DNA of 64,000 nucleotides from Megaleporinus macrocephalus. Taxonomy: Eukaryota; Chordata; Actinopteri; Characiformes; Anostomidae. The stretch covers positions 24,321,366 to 24,385,365 of the forward strand of contig CM038706.1 in the NCBI GenBank assembly GCA_021613375.1, read 5' to 3'. The notes under the pieces are model-generated. The model saw only the letters and a list, made by a program, of their open reading frames with translations, was not told the origin of the DNA and did not search any database. This document shows, in pieces, positions 22,845 through 34,554 of this stretch (position 1 is its first letter; each line of letters starts with the position of its first letter). A program made the translations under genes and the position numbers.

Positions 22845-23089
22845 ATGTATGCAGTATATGTGGAACCTCCGGAAAGCCTAGAGAAGCGAAGCGATATATC
22901 TCCATCTTTTTATGTTTCTAAACAAGCTACATTGAAACATAGTTCTTTATTATATATTTTTTTACTTGTTCATGCCAGTCCAATGTCAATGGGCACGATG
23001 CCACTGAGTGTCACGTGCCAGGCGGGGTCTGAGCCTAACTTGCAGAATGAGGAAAGAGTTTGATCTCAGGTGGCCTAAAATCAGCCACC

Positions 23090-23480
23090 CCTGCAGCTCC
23101 AGGCAACATCTGCTTTGCTTGTGGTGCTGTTCTTGCAAAGGATCAACATAATTACAGCGCTTAAGTCAGACACTTGAGCTGACATCATGGCTCAGAGTCA
23201 CCTGCCCTTTAGGCACCTGACTGGCCTCGTCCACTTTTGCATTTTCCGCTGTTGCTTGAGCATGAGGCTGCCACAGAAGCCGTCCGGCTGTACGCTCGGA
23301 GCGCAGAGGACAACCAACCGTGTGAATATTATCAGCAAACCTGCGTCAAGGCATTCATTTTCCTCGTTCATGTATGCAAAGAGGACCATTTTCAAATTAA
23401 GTGGAGGAAGTGTGCACAGATGGAGGGCTTTGCTGTAATTATTCCAGATAGGCTGCTATACCGTAGCATTATGTGAGTCA
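23090..23480. promoter_or_regulatory. Strong CNE-like block
   Basis: Complex sequence with GATCAACATAATTACAGCGC, TTTGCATTTTCCGC and TTTGCTGTAATTATTCCAG. Overlapping open frames on both strands without recognisable protein. Confidence 0.4.
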
Positions 23481-23811
23481 CTGTCAGTAATATATTGAGT
23501 TAAAGAGCTTATGAGCAGCATTTTTTACAGGTTTAGATATGAGGTGCTTTTATAATGAGGCAAATCGTGTGGTGTGTGAAATCCATTACAATTAGAAATT
23601 AGATATTTTGTATGTAAAATGATTTTATATGGTGGAAATTTTGTATGTTGGTTGATTGCAAATTGTAGGGGAACCTCAATATCAAAATTTTGACTTACAT
23701 ATAGTAATATAGTTACAATAATAATTAAATGGGGATTATTATTATTTTAATTTTTTTTGTAATTTCACCTAATATGTTAGCTCTAAGCTAACAATGGTGC
23801 ACATTTTGTGA
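23481..23811. other. AT-rich spacer, nothing recognised
   Basis: Very AT-rich sequence (for example ATTATTATTATTTTAATTTT at about 23737) leading to the next MITE. Confidence 0.4.
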
Positions 23812-24052
23812 CATACGGTCGCTGTCCAAAGAAAAACAAAATGGCAATTTTACAGAACCCAAACAGTATTTACATTCAATGTAAGTCAATGGAACAAGAT
23901 TTTTTTGCAATGTTATTGGAGCATTTCTATTGGTCCGTTCAACATGAAACTTTTACACAATGTAAACGGCAGCTGCTGCGTTTAAATATTTTAGGAAAAT
24001 AAAAATCAATAAAAATGGATATACATGTTTTTCTTTGGACAGTGACGATATA
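23812..24052. mobile_element. MITE, complete copy (TATATCGTCGCTG family)
   Basis: Best-preserved inverted termini: left GGTCGCTGTCCAAAGAAAAA from 23817 and right TTTTTCTTTGGACAGTGACG ending near 24047, inside CATAC/GATATAT edges. Interior matches the copies at 22611 and 57587. About 240 bp, non-coding. Flanking TA dinucleotides are compatible with, but do not prove, a TA target site. Confidence 0.8.
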
Positions 24053-24549
24053 TTTCCCAATATTTTGCAGTTTATGTGGCCTTCCTATATGTGGAACTTT
24101 CAGAAAGAGTGATATTTTGAAAACTGAACAAAGTAAGAGCATTAGAAGCATTAGGTGCGTATTTTTGGTTACCCAAAATAAATCTGTGAAGCCATGGGGG
24201 CTCTAAGTGCTCCTCACTGCAAATATAAACAGAATACAGACTGGTAACAGAACTCACCGCTACTATCGGTGCCACTGGTGAAAGAGTCATGTCTGGGCCA
24301 CCTGTTCACACTTTTCTCTCGTTCTCAATAGCACACTGACTTGTCCCTCTCCCCTGCCTGTCCACTGGCTGCTTTGATCAATGCTCCTGTGTACATGAAA
24401 CTTCCATTAGCGCTCAGGTGGAGAGGGATATCAGAGCGATGGCTTGCTACTTGCGCGTTCTCACTGGTACAGACGCAGGCAAATAAATATTGCAGATATT
24501 TTGCATAGTGAGCAGGATATTGGTGTAGTGTGTAATGCAATATGATAAA

Positions 24550-24830
24550 CTGTATTCTGTGGAGGGATCGGCTCCATTTTCGACCGTGTATTCAGACGAT
24601 GTCCTTGGCTCTCTGGGAACCCTAGAGAAGCTACGAGTGAAGTTCAGCTGGGCATCTGACTTTGTTATTCACTTTAATAGTTGTCATATTACTGCATAAT
24701 TTTTCCCGAGTCCATCATTATCCATTAGGCAGCTGGATACCGCCTGGGGGAATTTACATTGAATATTAAACCGCAGAGGCCGGGGCACTTAAACTCCAAC
24801 GTCTTCCAAAATAAACCGACGGACCAATTT
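24550..24830. promoter_or_regulatory. Strong CNE-like block
   Basis: Contains GTTATTCACTTTAATAG, TTACTGCATAATTTTTCCC and ATTACCATTAGG-like cores (ATTATCCATTAGGCAG), with CpG-rich edges. Free of repeats. Confidence 0.4.
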
Positions 24831-25680
24831 AAAGCTCAGATTCAGGGGATTAGCACAACTAGTCTTTGTGTGAACCCATGTGAACCCACGCAGACCCATG
24901 TGCAATGCTGAGCGCATATCAGTAGCCTATCATTAAAATCTCAATCCTTGTCCTTTTGAATAGTATCTCTTTCAGGGCTCTGAAGTGCTGTAATCTCTGT
25001 GTGATCTTTGAGTGATCTACAGAACTCTTTGTACATGTCTGAGCAGCCAAGATGGCACTTTGACACCATGCCCGTGAGATGTTGATCAGGGAAAACCCCG
25101 CAGATATGAACCAGAACTCGTCCTGTTCTAGAGCAGGTGGGGGACTGCGGATTGGCGTGAGCGGATTAGCGGGCCGGGCCCGAACATTCCTGTGTAATTA
25201 GCATTGGCGGTGACACACACACAAACACGTACTGGTGAGTGGCACATCACAGTATTGACTGAGAACTGGGTAGCCCCTCCCCTGGCCTTTTTCTTTGGAA
25301 TGGCACTATCATCATTGCAGGTAGGTAAAAAAAAATCAAGGGCAGGAAAAAAAAATCAATCCCTAGGATAACTTGGCTTAATGAAAATGTCCATTCGGAT
25401 ATTAAAAAACGCCTACAACAAAGTCATCCTAATGCACATTTTATTCTTCCTTCTGAGCACCACACACCTAATTCAACTGCACGTTTGTTTGTCTGCACAC
25501 TTGGTGAGTGTAGTATGATTGCTTTCTGGCCATCACCAGTGAGAGCAATAGCTGAAGAGGCTCCTCTATAATGAGAGCGAGCCAGAGAGAATCATTTGTC
25601 TCTTTTCTTTCATATGAAATCTGATTTACCTTGAGATATTGAAAACACTTGTACGACAGGTCATCCTCAATGCGAGTCTG
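24831..25680. other. Intergenic, possible weak regulatory stretches
   Basis: About 25080-25210 is GC-richer (GCGGATTAGCGGGCCGGGCC). The rest is ordinary, and no gene was recognised. Confidence 0.3.
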
Positions 25681-25689
25681 ACAGACCAT

Positions 25690-25900
25690 GTGAAGAAAAA
25701 GGCCATGGAGAAGCTAAGTCCTTCATTTCAGTCTCGCTCATCGCTCTGCATTACATGACAGCCGGTTCTTTTTCATCGCTCGCTGAATAAGTGGGTGCAG
25801 TTTTCGAAATAACCTTTGGGATGCACAGTGTAATCCATTAATCAGTATCCGCTAAATGCAGAAGTGCCACTGCACTTCGCCTCTCATGTAGAAAAGAAAG
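25690..25900. promoter_or_regulatory. Candidate conserved non-coding element
   Basis: Contains TCGCTCGCTGAATAAGTGGG and TGTAATCCATTAATCAGTAT (paired homeodomain-like cores). Complex and repeat-free. Confidence 0.35.
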
Positions 25901-26039
25901 AATCCTGATGGTGTTGAATAAGCTCTGCCATGCAGTATGAATGCATTGATGAGTTTGCTTGTATTGGTATCTATTAAGGTCAAATGTATTCTGGAAGAAA
26001 GTTATGATAGCAAAGAACTTCCTGAGTCACTGTGATATC

Positions 26040-26420
26040 TCTCAGTCACACACACACCTGCAGTGCAGCGAGTGGATGGGGCTTAGCATGCCTGCAGGTG
26101 GGCTTTGGCCTGCCCAGCCAGTTAGCACTGCATTTACATCTCTTAAGAGTGGCTAATGAAGTGCTAATTGGTCTGGCAGCTAGCAGCTGACTTACTGAAA
26201 GGCACTGTGGGCTGATCTGTTGATGTTAGGTAGATAAGGAACAATACAAGCTGCAGATTAGGGACTGGTCTGGCAGAGGAAGTGAGTGTTTGGCCCCATC
26301 AGGCAGAACTGCTCTCAATGCTGACCTCCACCTTAATTTCTCCTGCCGCCTGTACAGATGCACTGATAAAGGTGCTCTAAAGCACCGGCACTGGTCTTAC
26401 CACATTTTCTACCATTACCA
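26040..26420. promoter_or_regulatory. Candidate conserved non-coding element
   Basis: Contains ACCTGCAGTGCAGC, GTGCTAATTGGTCTGGCAGC and CTTAATTTCTCCTGC. Weaker than neighbouring islands. Confidence 0.25.
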
Positions 26421-27129
26421 AGACTGCATGGCTTTTTGGACAATCCAAAAGCACTCTTGCTTAGAAAAAAAAAAGAATCCAGGTGTGTAAAATGCTTAAT
26501 GCATGTGATTTGAAAGCTCAAATAGGAGTCCTTGGGGTTTGCACATATTGGAGACTCTCCATTAATGCAAAGGTCAGATGACTCAGTCAAGTGTGTGCTC
26601 ACTTAGGGCAGAGTATGTCAAGGTGAAGGTGTCAATAAAATTCACCCACTATCTCACCAGGACATAGAATAAGAACACTGAGGAAACAACCTCTAAAGGC
26701 AAAGTGGGGGAGAAAAAAAAGCCATAGAAAAAGATAAATCAATAGAAGTGTTATGTTCCTTTCTGAAGCATCTTTTACAATCACAAAGGATTTTATCTTC
26801 AAATGATTCTTACATTGACTTTGTGTGCAGGTAGCTAACAAGAGGGAGAAGTGATTACATTTATGAAAGACCTTGAAATAATAACCGCAGCTTTCAAGCG
26901 CTGTCCGGTAAAAAAATGGTGAATTAAAATCCCGCAATACTGCATTATTCTACTCACCAATTATGGTGTTGATTAAGATTAAAACAATCATCACCACTAT
27001 GATATAATATGTTGTATGCTTTCTCTCTTTCTTCCTTTTTTTTTTTTTAAAGAACATCATAAACGCAAACAAAACAGCTGAAAGGGAGCTGAATGTGTGT
27101 GCAATGTGTGCATGAGTGAGTGTCTCTCA
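26421..27129. other. Intergenic sequence, nothing recognised
   Basis: AT-rich, with a poly-T tract at about 27037-27049. Confidence 0.35.
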
Positions 27130-27460
27130 CTGCATTAACATCATGGCTAGAATCCGCCCCAAATCTGCTCGTGAAATCTACTCCTGCCAGGACTAATTAG
27201 CATGAACAACTTCATACAGCGCTTGTGGCAGGGGCCAAGATAAGAGGGGCCCGTGCGTGGCCCCAACCCCCCCGCCTCGGTCCGCCTGCTCAAAGCCCCC
27301 ATCTTATCTCCATCTCCACACAACAACCAGCCTCTGCCCAATTCCATTCTAATCCCGAGCATAAACACTACTGATATTTCACCAGCGCGGCCCAAAGAAA
27401 AGGTGAGGATGAGGGTAAAGAAAGAGACGGGGAAATGCGAGGGGAGATAAAAATCACTCA
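27130..27460. promoter_or_regulatory. Strong CNE-like block
   Basis: Contains CCAGGACTAATTAGCATGAA (homeodomain core), GGCCAAGATAAGAGGGGCCC and CCATCTTATCTCCATC (GATA-type cores in both orientations). High complexity; frames on both strands are open but not recognisable. Confidence 0.4.
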
Positions 27461-27713
27461 TTTACAAACAGCTCACCCCTGTGACAACACTTGCCACAGC
27501 TCACTCAAAAACACGCCGCTAATTCCCAAGCAAATGCTCAGTTTAGTACATCTGATTTGGACTCAATTTGATACTCTTTTTATCCAGGCACACTTTCAAA
27601 TGTATGTTTTCGATAATTGTGTCCTGTAGCAAAGGCATTCATAAATAAATAATCATTAAGGAGGTGTACGCACGACTAAAATATTATATCACACATTTCC
27701 ATTTAGTGAGACA

Positions 27714-27906
27714 GTATATCATCACTGCCCAAAGAAAAACAAGTATCTCCAAAATAACTTTACAGGAGAAGACAAAAACGTTTTTTCATTTGTCAGTTCA
27801 TCACAAAATTACTACACAATGTAAAAGACAACTGCCTTGTTCAAATAAAAAAACGGAAAGAAAAGCAAAACATGAAAAATACAGATACATGGACAGTGGC
27901 GTATAC
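27714..27906. mobile_element. MITE, internally deleted copy (TATATCGTCGCTG family)
   Basis: The left end TATATCATCACTGCCCAAAG and right end ATGGACAGTGGCGTATA are recognisable. The interior keeps AAGTATCTCCAAAATAAC and TTACAGGAGAAGACAAAAAC but lacks the AATGTAAGTCAATGG segment. About 190 bp. Confidence 0.7.
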
Positions 27907-28290
27907 AGATTTTAAAGTAACGTGGCATCCACCCAGTGTGTTGTAGGCACAGAATACAGCCTTATTCAAGCTGAATTAGTTTTACTAGTGGTGGTCTGGT
28001 ACTGTAATTTGTGTGTGATTTGACTGAATGAAGGATTGCAAAAATTATGTGCTGTCACAAAAACACAAGCCAGAAAAGACACAGGGAATGGTGAGATACC
28101 TTGCACAAGACATGGATTTTTTTCCTCCAAAAGTTGATGTCAGCAAAAAAACAAGTGCGCCAAGTTGACAACTGTCAGGGAGTAGAAAAACTCAGTATTA
28201 GCTATTTCATGCCATGCTAGACACCAACCCAACAACAACCGAGCACAGAATATCACACCCTGTAAACAACTTAACAACATTAGAGCCTTT

Positions 28291-28399
28291 CCTCACTGGG
28301 AGTGTAGCGCCTCCCAAACCCTCTTTGCATGGCATAAGACCACAGCAGACATGACCATGCGAAGAGACTCCTGGGAGGAGCTGTGCTCCCAGTGAGAGG
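28291..28399. repeat. Imperfect hairpin, arms about 45 bp
   Basis: CACTGGGAG ... CCTCCCA ... CTCTTTGCATGGC on the left pairs with GACCATGCGAAGAG ... TGGGAGGAG ... CTCCCAGTGAG on the right, with a loop of about 15 nt around 28336-28350. Mismatches and small bulges are spread along the stem. Size and shape could fit a microRNA-like precursor or a foldback element. Confidence 0.6.
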
Positions 28400-29079
28400 A
28401 GTGGCAAAACAGTATAAATTGTAGGTTTCTTCTTTGTTAAACTGAATTAAGTTTTTAAAAAGTCATTAGAGTCATTAGAAAACAAGAAGACAAGTCAACT
28501 TGTATAACCTGTAATAATCATTTAAAAGTCAAAGACTCCAGGTCATATTTGTCAGTAAGATGTTTCAAATAGAAAAATATGTCATACTGATGAAGATATG
28601 AAAACACAGCCTTAACTGGAAAAGTCCAAAACACAACTCACAGTACAAAATATTCTTTCACACGCTGAGAGGTAATTACACATTTCCAGCAGAGAGCTCA
28701 AAATCTTACGTAGTGCAGTTTTGACATAGATCTGCATACAAGCAGATTTAGACTCCTGGATAGTGACTTCATTCATTCATGACAATGGGAGAAGACTTAC
28801 AGATTATATTTATATTGTTGTTTATATTGATTAGAACACTGTACAAAAGCAGCTAATAAGAAATAAGATGCTTCTCCTGTTTTCAAACTAAGCAAATGCT
28901 TTGTGCCTCTGCCTTCTCAATATACAGCTTGAGGCAGGGCTCAATGTAAAATGAAACTGATTAAATCAGTGGCTCTAAGCTGGAGCACTAACACCTCTTT
29001 AACCCTCTTCATCCTGTTAACACTGTCTCATCTCCGAACCTCTGTCTGAACAATTCTCACTCTTAGCTCAGCGTTTCTC
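28400..29079. other. AT-rich intergenic sequence, nothing recognised
   Basis: No gene, tandem repeat or clear transposon seen. Confidence 0.35.
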
Positions 29080-29340
29080 CTCATGCTGTTTGATTATTAG
29101 ATGTGCAAATCACAAGTATCAAGTATTTTGTCAATCATTAATGACAAACACATCCCAGACAAACAGGCCCACATGCATTGTGAACCTATGACAGCATTAC
29201 GTTGTCAGATAATCAGCATGCAGTTGTGAGATTATTTTGACCAATCGGCTCCGAAACAAGATTACAAGGAGAGGATCATGTTTGATTGTCTTAAAATAAT
29301 CACTGGAGTGAAAGAAATCTCTGTGACCTGAAATCACATG
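29080..29340. promoter_or_regulatory. Candidate conserved non-coding element
   Basis: Contains GCATTACGTTGTCAGATAAT, GATTATTTTGACCAATCGGC and TCAATCATTAATGACAAAC. Repeat-free and complex. Confidence 0.3.
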
Positions 29341-29980
29341 GAGGACATTCATCAAAAATCAGGCCAAAGCAGTTTATGTGTTTTTCCTCTCTTAGAGGAA
29401 TATTAAAGTTACACAAAACACAGCTAACCAGAAGCCTAAGCACCAAAAACAAGCTAAAATCTCTACATTACGGAACAATTTACAGTTAACAGTGTTAGTA
29501 CTACTTAAATCACTACCTGCTGTTAAATTCCAATACCCCATTTTTACGTTGTTCTGTATAGTATATACTGCCTTATATATTTAAGTTCTGTATATTAATT
29601 GTATGTTCTGCACTATATTACAGTGTGTATCCACACTCCATATAGTCTTGTATAATGTGCTGCTGTTGTCTGTCGTAACATGGGGCCTGAAAAATGACAT
29701 TTCCTTCCAATGCATACATGTTATAATGAGTAATGACAGTAAAAAACACTTGACTTGTTAAGCCTGATTGCAACACCACAGTAAAGTGAGATATGTGCTA
29801 AGGATTGTTACTATATACATTACCACTTTAGATCCGGGCTTATTAAAAAATAAATACAACATAATTCAAACAGAGGTAATTACTTGTTCCTTAATGTCTA
29901 AAAATACACTTCAGAGTGTTGTTTTATCTGTCTTATTCTGTCTAACAGCTTGCTTTTCTTCTATTGTCCTATTTTGTGTA
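29341..29980. other. AT-rich intergenic sequence, nothing recognised
   Basis: Low GC, no feature recognised. Confidence 0.35.
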
Positions 29981-29989
29981 CTTGTCTTT

Positions 29990-30130
29990 GTGTACACTGT
30001 TGTTGGCAAAAGTAAGTTGGGAGACGGAGGGGCTGTCTACATGAGCAGGGCATGAGCAGTGATTGACATGCCGCCAGACATGCCTCTTGATTCTAATTGG
30101 TTGTTTTGATTTGGGCGTGGTGTATTCTTG
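29990..30130. repeat. Possible dispersed fish repeat
   Basis: The stretch with GCAGTGATTGACATGCCGCC, GACATGCCTCTTGATTC and TTGATTTGGGCGTGGTG looks like a dispersed repeat that I recall from fish genomes. Only one copy is in the window, so internal evidence is lacking. Confidence 0.3.
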
Positions 30131-30599
30131 GGTTCCTTACTTTTTTTTCACAGATGATCTGTTTTTATAAGGGGTTAAGCTTTAACTAATAAACAATCAA
30201 AATCCATTTTGGGTTTACCAGAGAACTCCTTGTTCTCTTTTTCCAAGACAACCTGCTTACAAGCCTGGTTCAAAAAAGGTACAAACCTTAGACAAAATGC
30301 ATGCTAGTTTCAAAAGATCCAATCAAATTAATTTAAGGAATAATGGATAAAGAAAATCAAATCCCACACATTTACCTTTAAAATACCCCATTTTACTCAG
30401 AAATATATGAAATACTGAAGGAAAGTACTTCATGATGTGTGTTTAATGCTGAAAATTACTGTAAACAGCCTGTCATGCCAGGCTACAGTCATCTTCCACG
30501 GTATGGCACCTCAGGATTTCCCAAGTATTTGACTTCCTTAAATTCACGCGAGAAACTGATACCACATGACAGGTTGTCAGGTGATGAGGAAAGCAGGGA

Positions 30600-30810
30600 G
30601 AGAAAGAAATTGGAAGAGACTGTAAAGCGGAACCATTTCAACCAGCATTACCTGTTGGAACAGTGAACTCCACGACTAAGCGCCAATGAGTAATCTGTGG
30701 TCGCCCGGCTAGCCCGAGTGACTGAGGCTGCCTTTTGCATTCCAGACATTACTCAGCGATCACAGAGTCAAGGATTAATGTAAATGAACATGACAATCAA
30801 ACAACACATA
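30600..30810. promoter_or_regulatory. Strong CNE-like block
   Basis: Contains GGTCGCCCGGCTAGCCCGAG, CAGCGATCACAGAGTCAAGG and GGATTAATGTAAATGAAC. CpG-bearing complex sequence in AT-rich surroundings. Confidence 0.4.
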
Positions 30811-31929
30811 ATCATTCAAATATTAGTTAGTCATCATTTTAGACTGATGAATGGAATCTTCTGGGTTCTGCTCTATTTAGTCTTTGGCTTTAATATCACA
30901 AGAGCAGATTAAAAATGTACCACATATGTGAATAAGGTCTGAACCTTGAGTTTAGTTTAGCTGTGTGTGTCTTCAGGCAAATATATCCAGATGTTGTATA
31001 TACACTAAAATAAATCATGATGACCAACTGTCAAAACCAAGAAAAATTATACTTTTCCACACAAAAAGACTTTTTTTTACAAAAGCTACAAAGAAGTTGT
31101 GAAGCGTGGTTTATCTCGGTGTAGTGAGGTGATCGTCTCTTGCTTGCCTGATGGCTGGGGGCTCAGTCCTACAATGACAACTGGATGAGCGCGTGTGTGT
31201 GAGTGTGTGAGGAAAGGAGAAGGGTCAGGAGTGGGGATATTCCCAGGACAGGGGGAGTCAGAGACAAGGAGAGTGAAATGAGCTGGCGACCTGACTGTGT
31301 GAAAGAGAGACGAGCTCCTCACCTGTCCTCCTGCATCATGTCAGAGGGATAGTCTAACACACTCCTGCCTGGAGAGGCAGTGTGCATGCAAGCCTGTACA
31401 CACAGTGTGTACCTACAGTACACATTTTTACCTTTATCACATTTGAAAAGATATATTCCTATGGCTCCAGTGTTTGCCAAATTGTATCTACAGTATCTGT
31501 AGTACATTGTTGATTACCATGGACAATAGTTTTTTACAATCTTGGAAAAGAGCAGAACATTTGCTGACCCAAAATAGAACAGAAGTCAGTGGGCAGACAC
31601 TAAAGCTCAAGCATCTGCTTTTGTCCCTCCTGACTAAAAAGAAATGAAAATAATTCAAATTATTGCTAATGGTAATTCAACATATACTTTAGATGTTACA
31701 ATGAGAGTCTAATTTGCTTTGCATATTTTTAGCACTCCTCATTATACTGCCAAACCTTTTAAAAGCCCATATCATACATTTTTTGTGAATGCATTTCCAC
31801 TTACTGCATATGTGTTGTTTAAGGTACTAATTACTAAAACACAATTGAATTTGATTGTTTTTTACTATGTCTTTAAGACTATCATGTGTAAATAACCTCC
31901 GTTCTCATTTGCTGCCTTGCATTGTGCTT
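30811..31929. other. Intergenic sequence, nothing firm
   Basis: 31080-31340 is GC-richer with a GT-rich scrap (GCGCGTGTGTGTGAGTGTGTG region at about 31189). The remainder is AT-rich. Part of 31700-31930 may be the far end of the following Tc1 relic. Confidence 0.3.
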
Positions 31930-32650
31930 TTTTCAAAATAAACACTTCTAATACTGGGTTGGGATAACATTCTCAAGTATAGAATTTCTTCATATAATCC
32001 AGAATTCATAGCTCTATCAAATGATGGCAAACTGTTCTGGTTAAATGGCAGCAAAACAGCCATAAACCATAATACTGCCACCACCATGGTTTAAAGTTGG
32101 AATGAGGTTCTTATTTTGTGCTCAGTTTTGCCAAACATAAAATCTCTTAATAAATCCATAAAAGATTATTTTTGTTCTATCTGTCCACAAAACATTACTT
32201 TAGTAATTTTTTGTTGGATGACCACTAAAGGGAAGGTTAAGAGTGGTGTTGAATGTCCTTCATTCGTACACTACCGCCTGACAGAAGAAGTCCCTGAACT
32301 CATTAGAAGCAGTTCTGGAACCTCAGCTTTGGCAAATCATTTGACTGAGACACAGCATCTATTAAATGTTTGTAATAAATACTAAGCTTTAATGGTAAAG
32401 ACTCAGATTCTTGCTTTTTGTATAGGATAAGGTCAGCCACACATACCTGATTATCATCCAATTGACTAAACCTCCTAACCTACATAATCACCTAATAATC
32501 TCCTATACTTTTGCCTACAAAGACAATTATTTCTCTTATTTGTTTAATTGAAATATGTTCATTTATTGTTATAAAAAAATATTTGATTATATTTTGGGTC
32601 ACATTTATGTAGAAATTCACAAAATGATTTACAAGGATTCAAAAATTGTC
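31930..32650 (-). pseudogene. Tc1-like transposon relic
   Basis: On the minus strand 32046-32087 reads GGGSIMVYGCFAA, close to the Tc1 signature GGGSIMVWGCF, followed by stops. Upstream on the same strand, CCACAAAACATTACT (plus-strand 32185-32199) falls within sequence typical of Tc1 transposases, and 32600-32650 (plus strand TTGGGTCACATTTATGTAG) resembles the 5' untranslated end of fish Tc1 elements. Many frame changes; no functional transposase. Boundaries are approximate. Confidence 0.7.
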
Positions 32651-32819
32651 AAGCAGCATGGTAGTACATGAATAGAAACCATGGACCCGCTGCTGAGTCT
32701 ATACGTCAGTTGTTTATTACAGATTGCTTGCCACATTTGAAAACAGAAGCAAGGCTATGAAGTGTCTCACTAGTTTAGCTCATCTGCAATTAAAATACTG
32801 TTATTAAAAGAGTAAAATG

Positions 32820-33295
32820 AGGCCTAGTTTGTGAGCGAGAATGACATGGTGTGATACCTTTCCGCCCGCTTCTTTTGCTTGCTGGGGGAAAATTATAACC
32901 TGGCTGTACACTTTCATATTTCATCCTTAAGCAAGTGTGACAGCCTCTCTTTGTGTCACTCTATCCCTCCTCCACGGCCCTCAACCTGCTTGCATAGCGT
33001 TACAGGCCATGCCACATGATGAGAGCAAAGGACAACCAGAACGGGCAAACAAACAAAAAACAAAAACAAACTGCATGAAAGAGCTGTCTATAGCACCCCC
33101 CACCCCCTCTGGTGTCACCGTCTCGTCACCCAGCACCCCGAGGAAGGAGCAGTTACCCACGCGCGTTTGAAGGCGTCTCTACTCCTCTCATGTGGGAGCG
33201 GGGTAAGATCACTCATCCGCCAGTGAGAGGAAAGAAGGATGGGCTCGATGAGTAAAGGAGCCAGCTCTCAGCTCTGCCTGAGTTGCATCACTGCG
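32820..33295. promoter_or_regulatory. CNE-like block containing a duplicated 44-mer
   Basis: Complex sequence with GGCCTAGTTTGTGAGCGAGA, GCTGGGGGAAAATTATAACC and CACGCGCGTTTGAAGG. Its end contains the 44-bp segment 33232-33275 that recurs at 34354-34397. Confidence 0.35.
33232..33275. repeat. Dispersed direct repeat, 44 bp, copy 1
   Basis: GGGCTCGATGAGTAAA followed by GGAGCCAGCTCTCAGCTCT. Two substitutions separate it from 34354-34397, and the similarity stops sharply at both ends. Confidence 0.85.
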
Positions 33296-33540
33296 TTTTT
33301 GTTTTTTTTTGCCACATTCTGAGCCCTGATAACATGTCACCTCAAATCACTGAACAGGGCGTCGCTTCTAACCCGAGGCCAAGGACGTAAACACATATCA
33401 TATTAGATCAGGAGGAAAGCACACACTCTATCACTGCAACATATCTCACTTTTGTTTAAAGTGAAATGATCTTGAAAGCAGAAATTAGTTTAATCGTTAA
33501 TTAGCACAAATGATGAGTAGGCCTATGTAGGTCTGAAGTC

Positions 33541-33670
33541 TAAAAAATAAAGGGCTCTTTGGAGCAATGCTTTAGAATAGTGGTTCCACCTGGATGGAAA
33601 ACAGCTATCGAATTTACTATTTGTAATACACATCGATCATTTTGGAGTGTTTCTTTAAAGAACCATCGTC
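33541..33670. mobile_element. Short dispersed element (AAGAACC/AGAGCCC type)
   Basis: AATAAAGGGCTCTTTGGAGC at the left is the reverse complement of the 12040-12072 sequence at roughly 80 percent. TTTCTTTAAAGAACCATCG near the right end is the terminal-type palindromic word of the family. Confidence 0.5.
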
Positions 33671-33679
33671 AATTAAAAA

Positions 33680-34350
33680 GCTAGGCTGCCATCGAGGTGG
33701 ACTGCATTTCTAAACCACTATGTTATTCAAGGTTGATTTAGTCTGAAGATCCTTGAAATAGAAATACTGCCTACATTCCAACAGAGGCTACTGTAATTTC
33801 CTTCACAGTCTTCTGTCACCCCGAATACTTTGCACATGCATGTAAACTGATGCAAGTTCAAGAAAAATGCCTGCAGCTAAACTAATCTTGTATACATTGT
33901 TTACAAATGCCAGTAAAACATATGGTAGCACACAGTACTATACTTCTTTAGTTGTGCATTTGTTTAAGAGGGAGTGAATGGAATTCAGGGTGTAAAACTG
34001 CTCTTACTTTCAGTGAGTTTTTCACTTGCAGGTCACGTTAGTGCTCACATGGACGGTATTTTGTCCGTTAGATTTGCACACCAACCGACATGACAAAACG
34101 GGCTTGGCTGACGTAATACTAATCTGGGGCCGTCACAGGACACAGGATTCACAGGTTTCTACTATTATTTAGCAAAGAACAAAAACTTGTCGATTTGAAA
34201 CAAGCTGAAACTAAAAACCAAAGGGCAGTGGATTCAGGCAACTGCCCTGTTCTATAGTAAAGGTGCCTCAGGAGAAGCACTTTTGGATCCACCGAGAACC
34301 ATGTCTGAAAAAGTCTGAAGTACTTTAAAAGTGACCTACAAATAATGTAA
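33680..34350. other. Intergenic sequence, nothing recognised
   Basis: No gene, tandem repeat or CNE-like island convincing enough to call. Confidence 0.3.
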
Positions 34351-34353
34351 TGT

Positions 34354-34397
34354 AAGAAGTATGGGCTCGATGAGTAAACGAGCCAGCTCTCAGCTCT
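34354..34397. repeat. Dispersed direct repeat, 44 bp, copy 2
   Basis: Same orientation as 33232-33275, 42 of 44 positions identical. It lies in ordinary AT-rich sequence rather than in a CNE-like island. Confidence 0.85.
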
Positions 34398-34554
34398 ATA
34401 GCAAATTAGGAGTTCTTCTTAGAACGTTTATATCATGTGGAGGTCTGTCACTCTCTGAGAAACATCCAAGGATCTTAATGGATTTAAAATAGGATCTTTA
34501 TGTTTTTATTATGTTTGACCATATACACCCACCAAGCACTTTCTAAGAAACACC

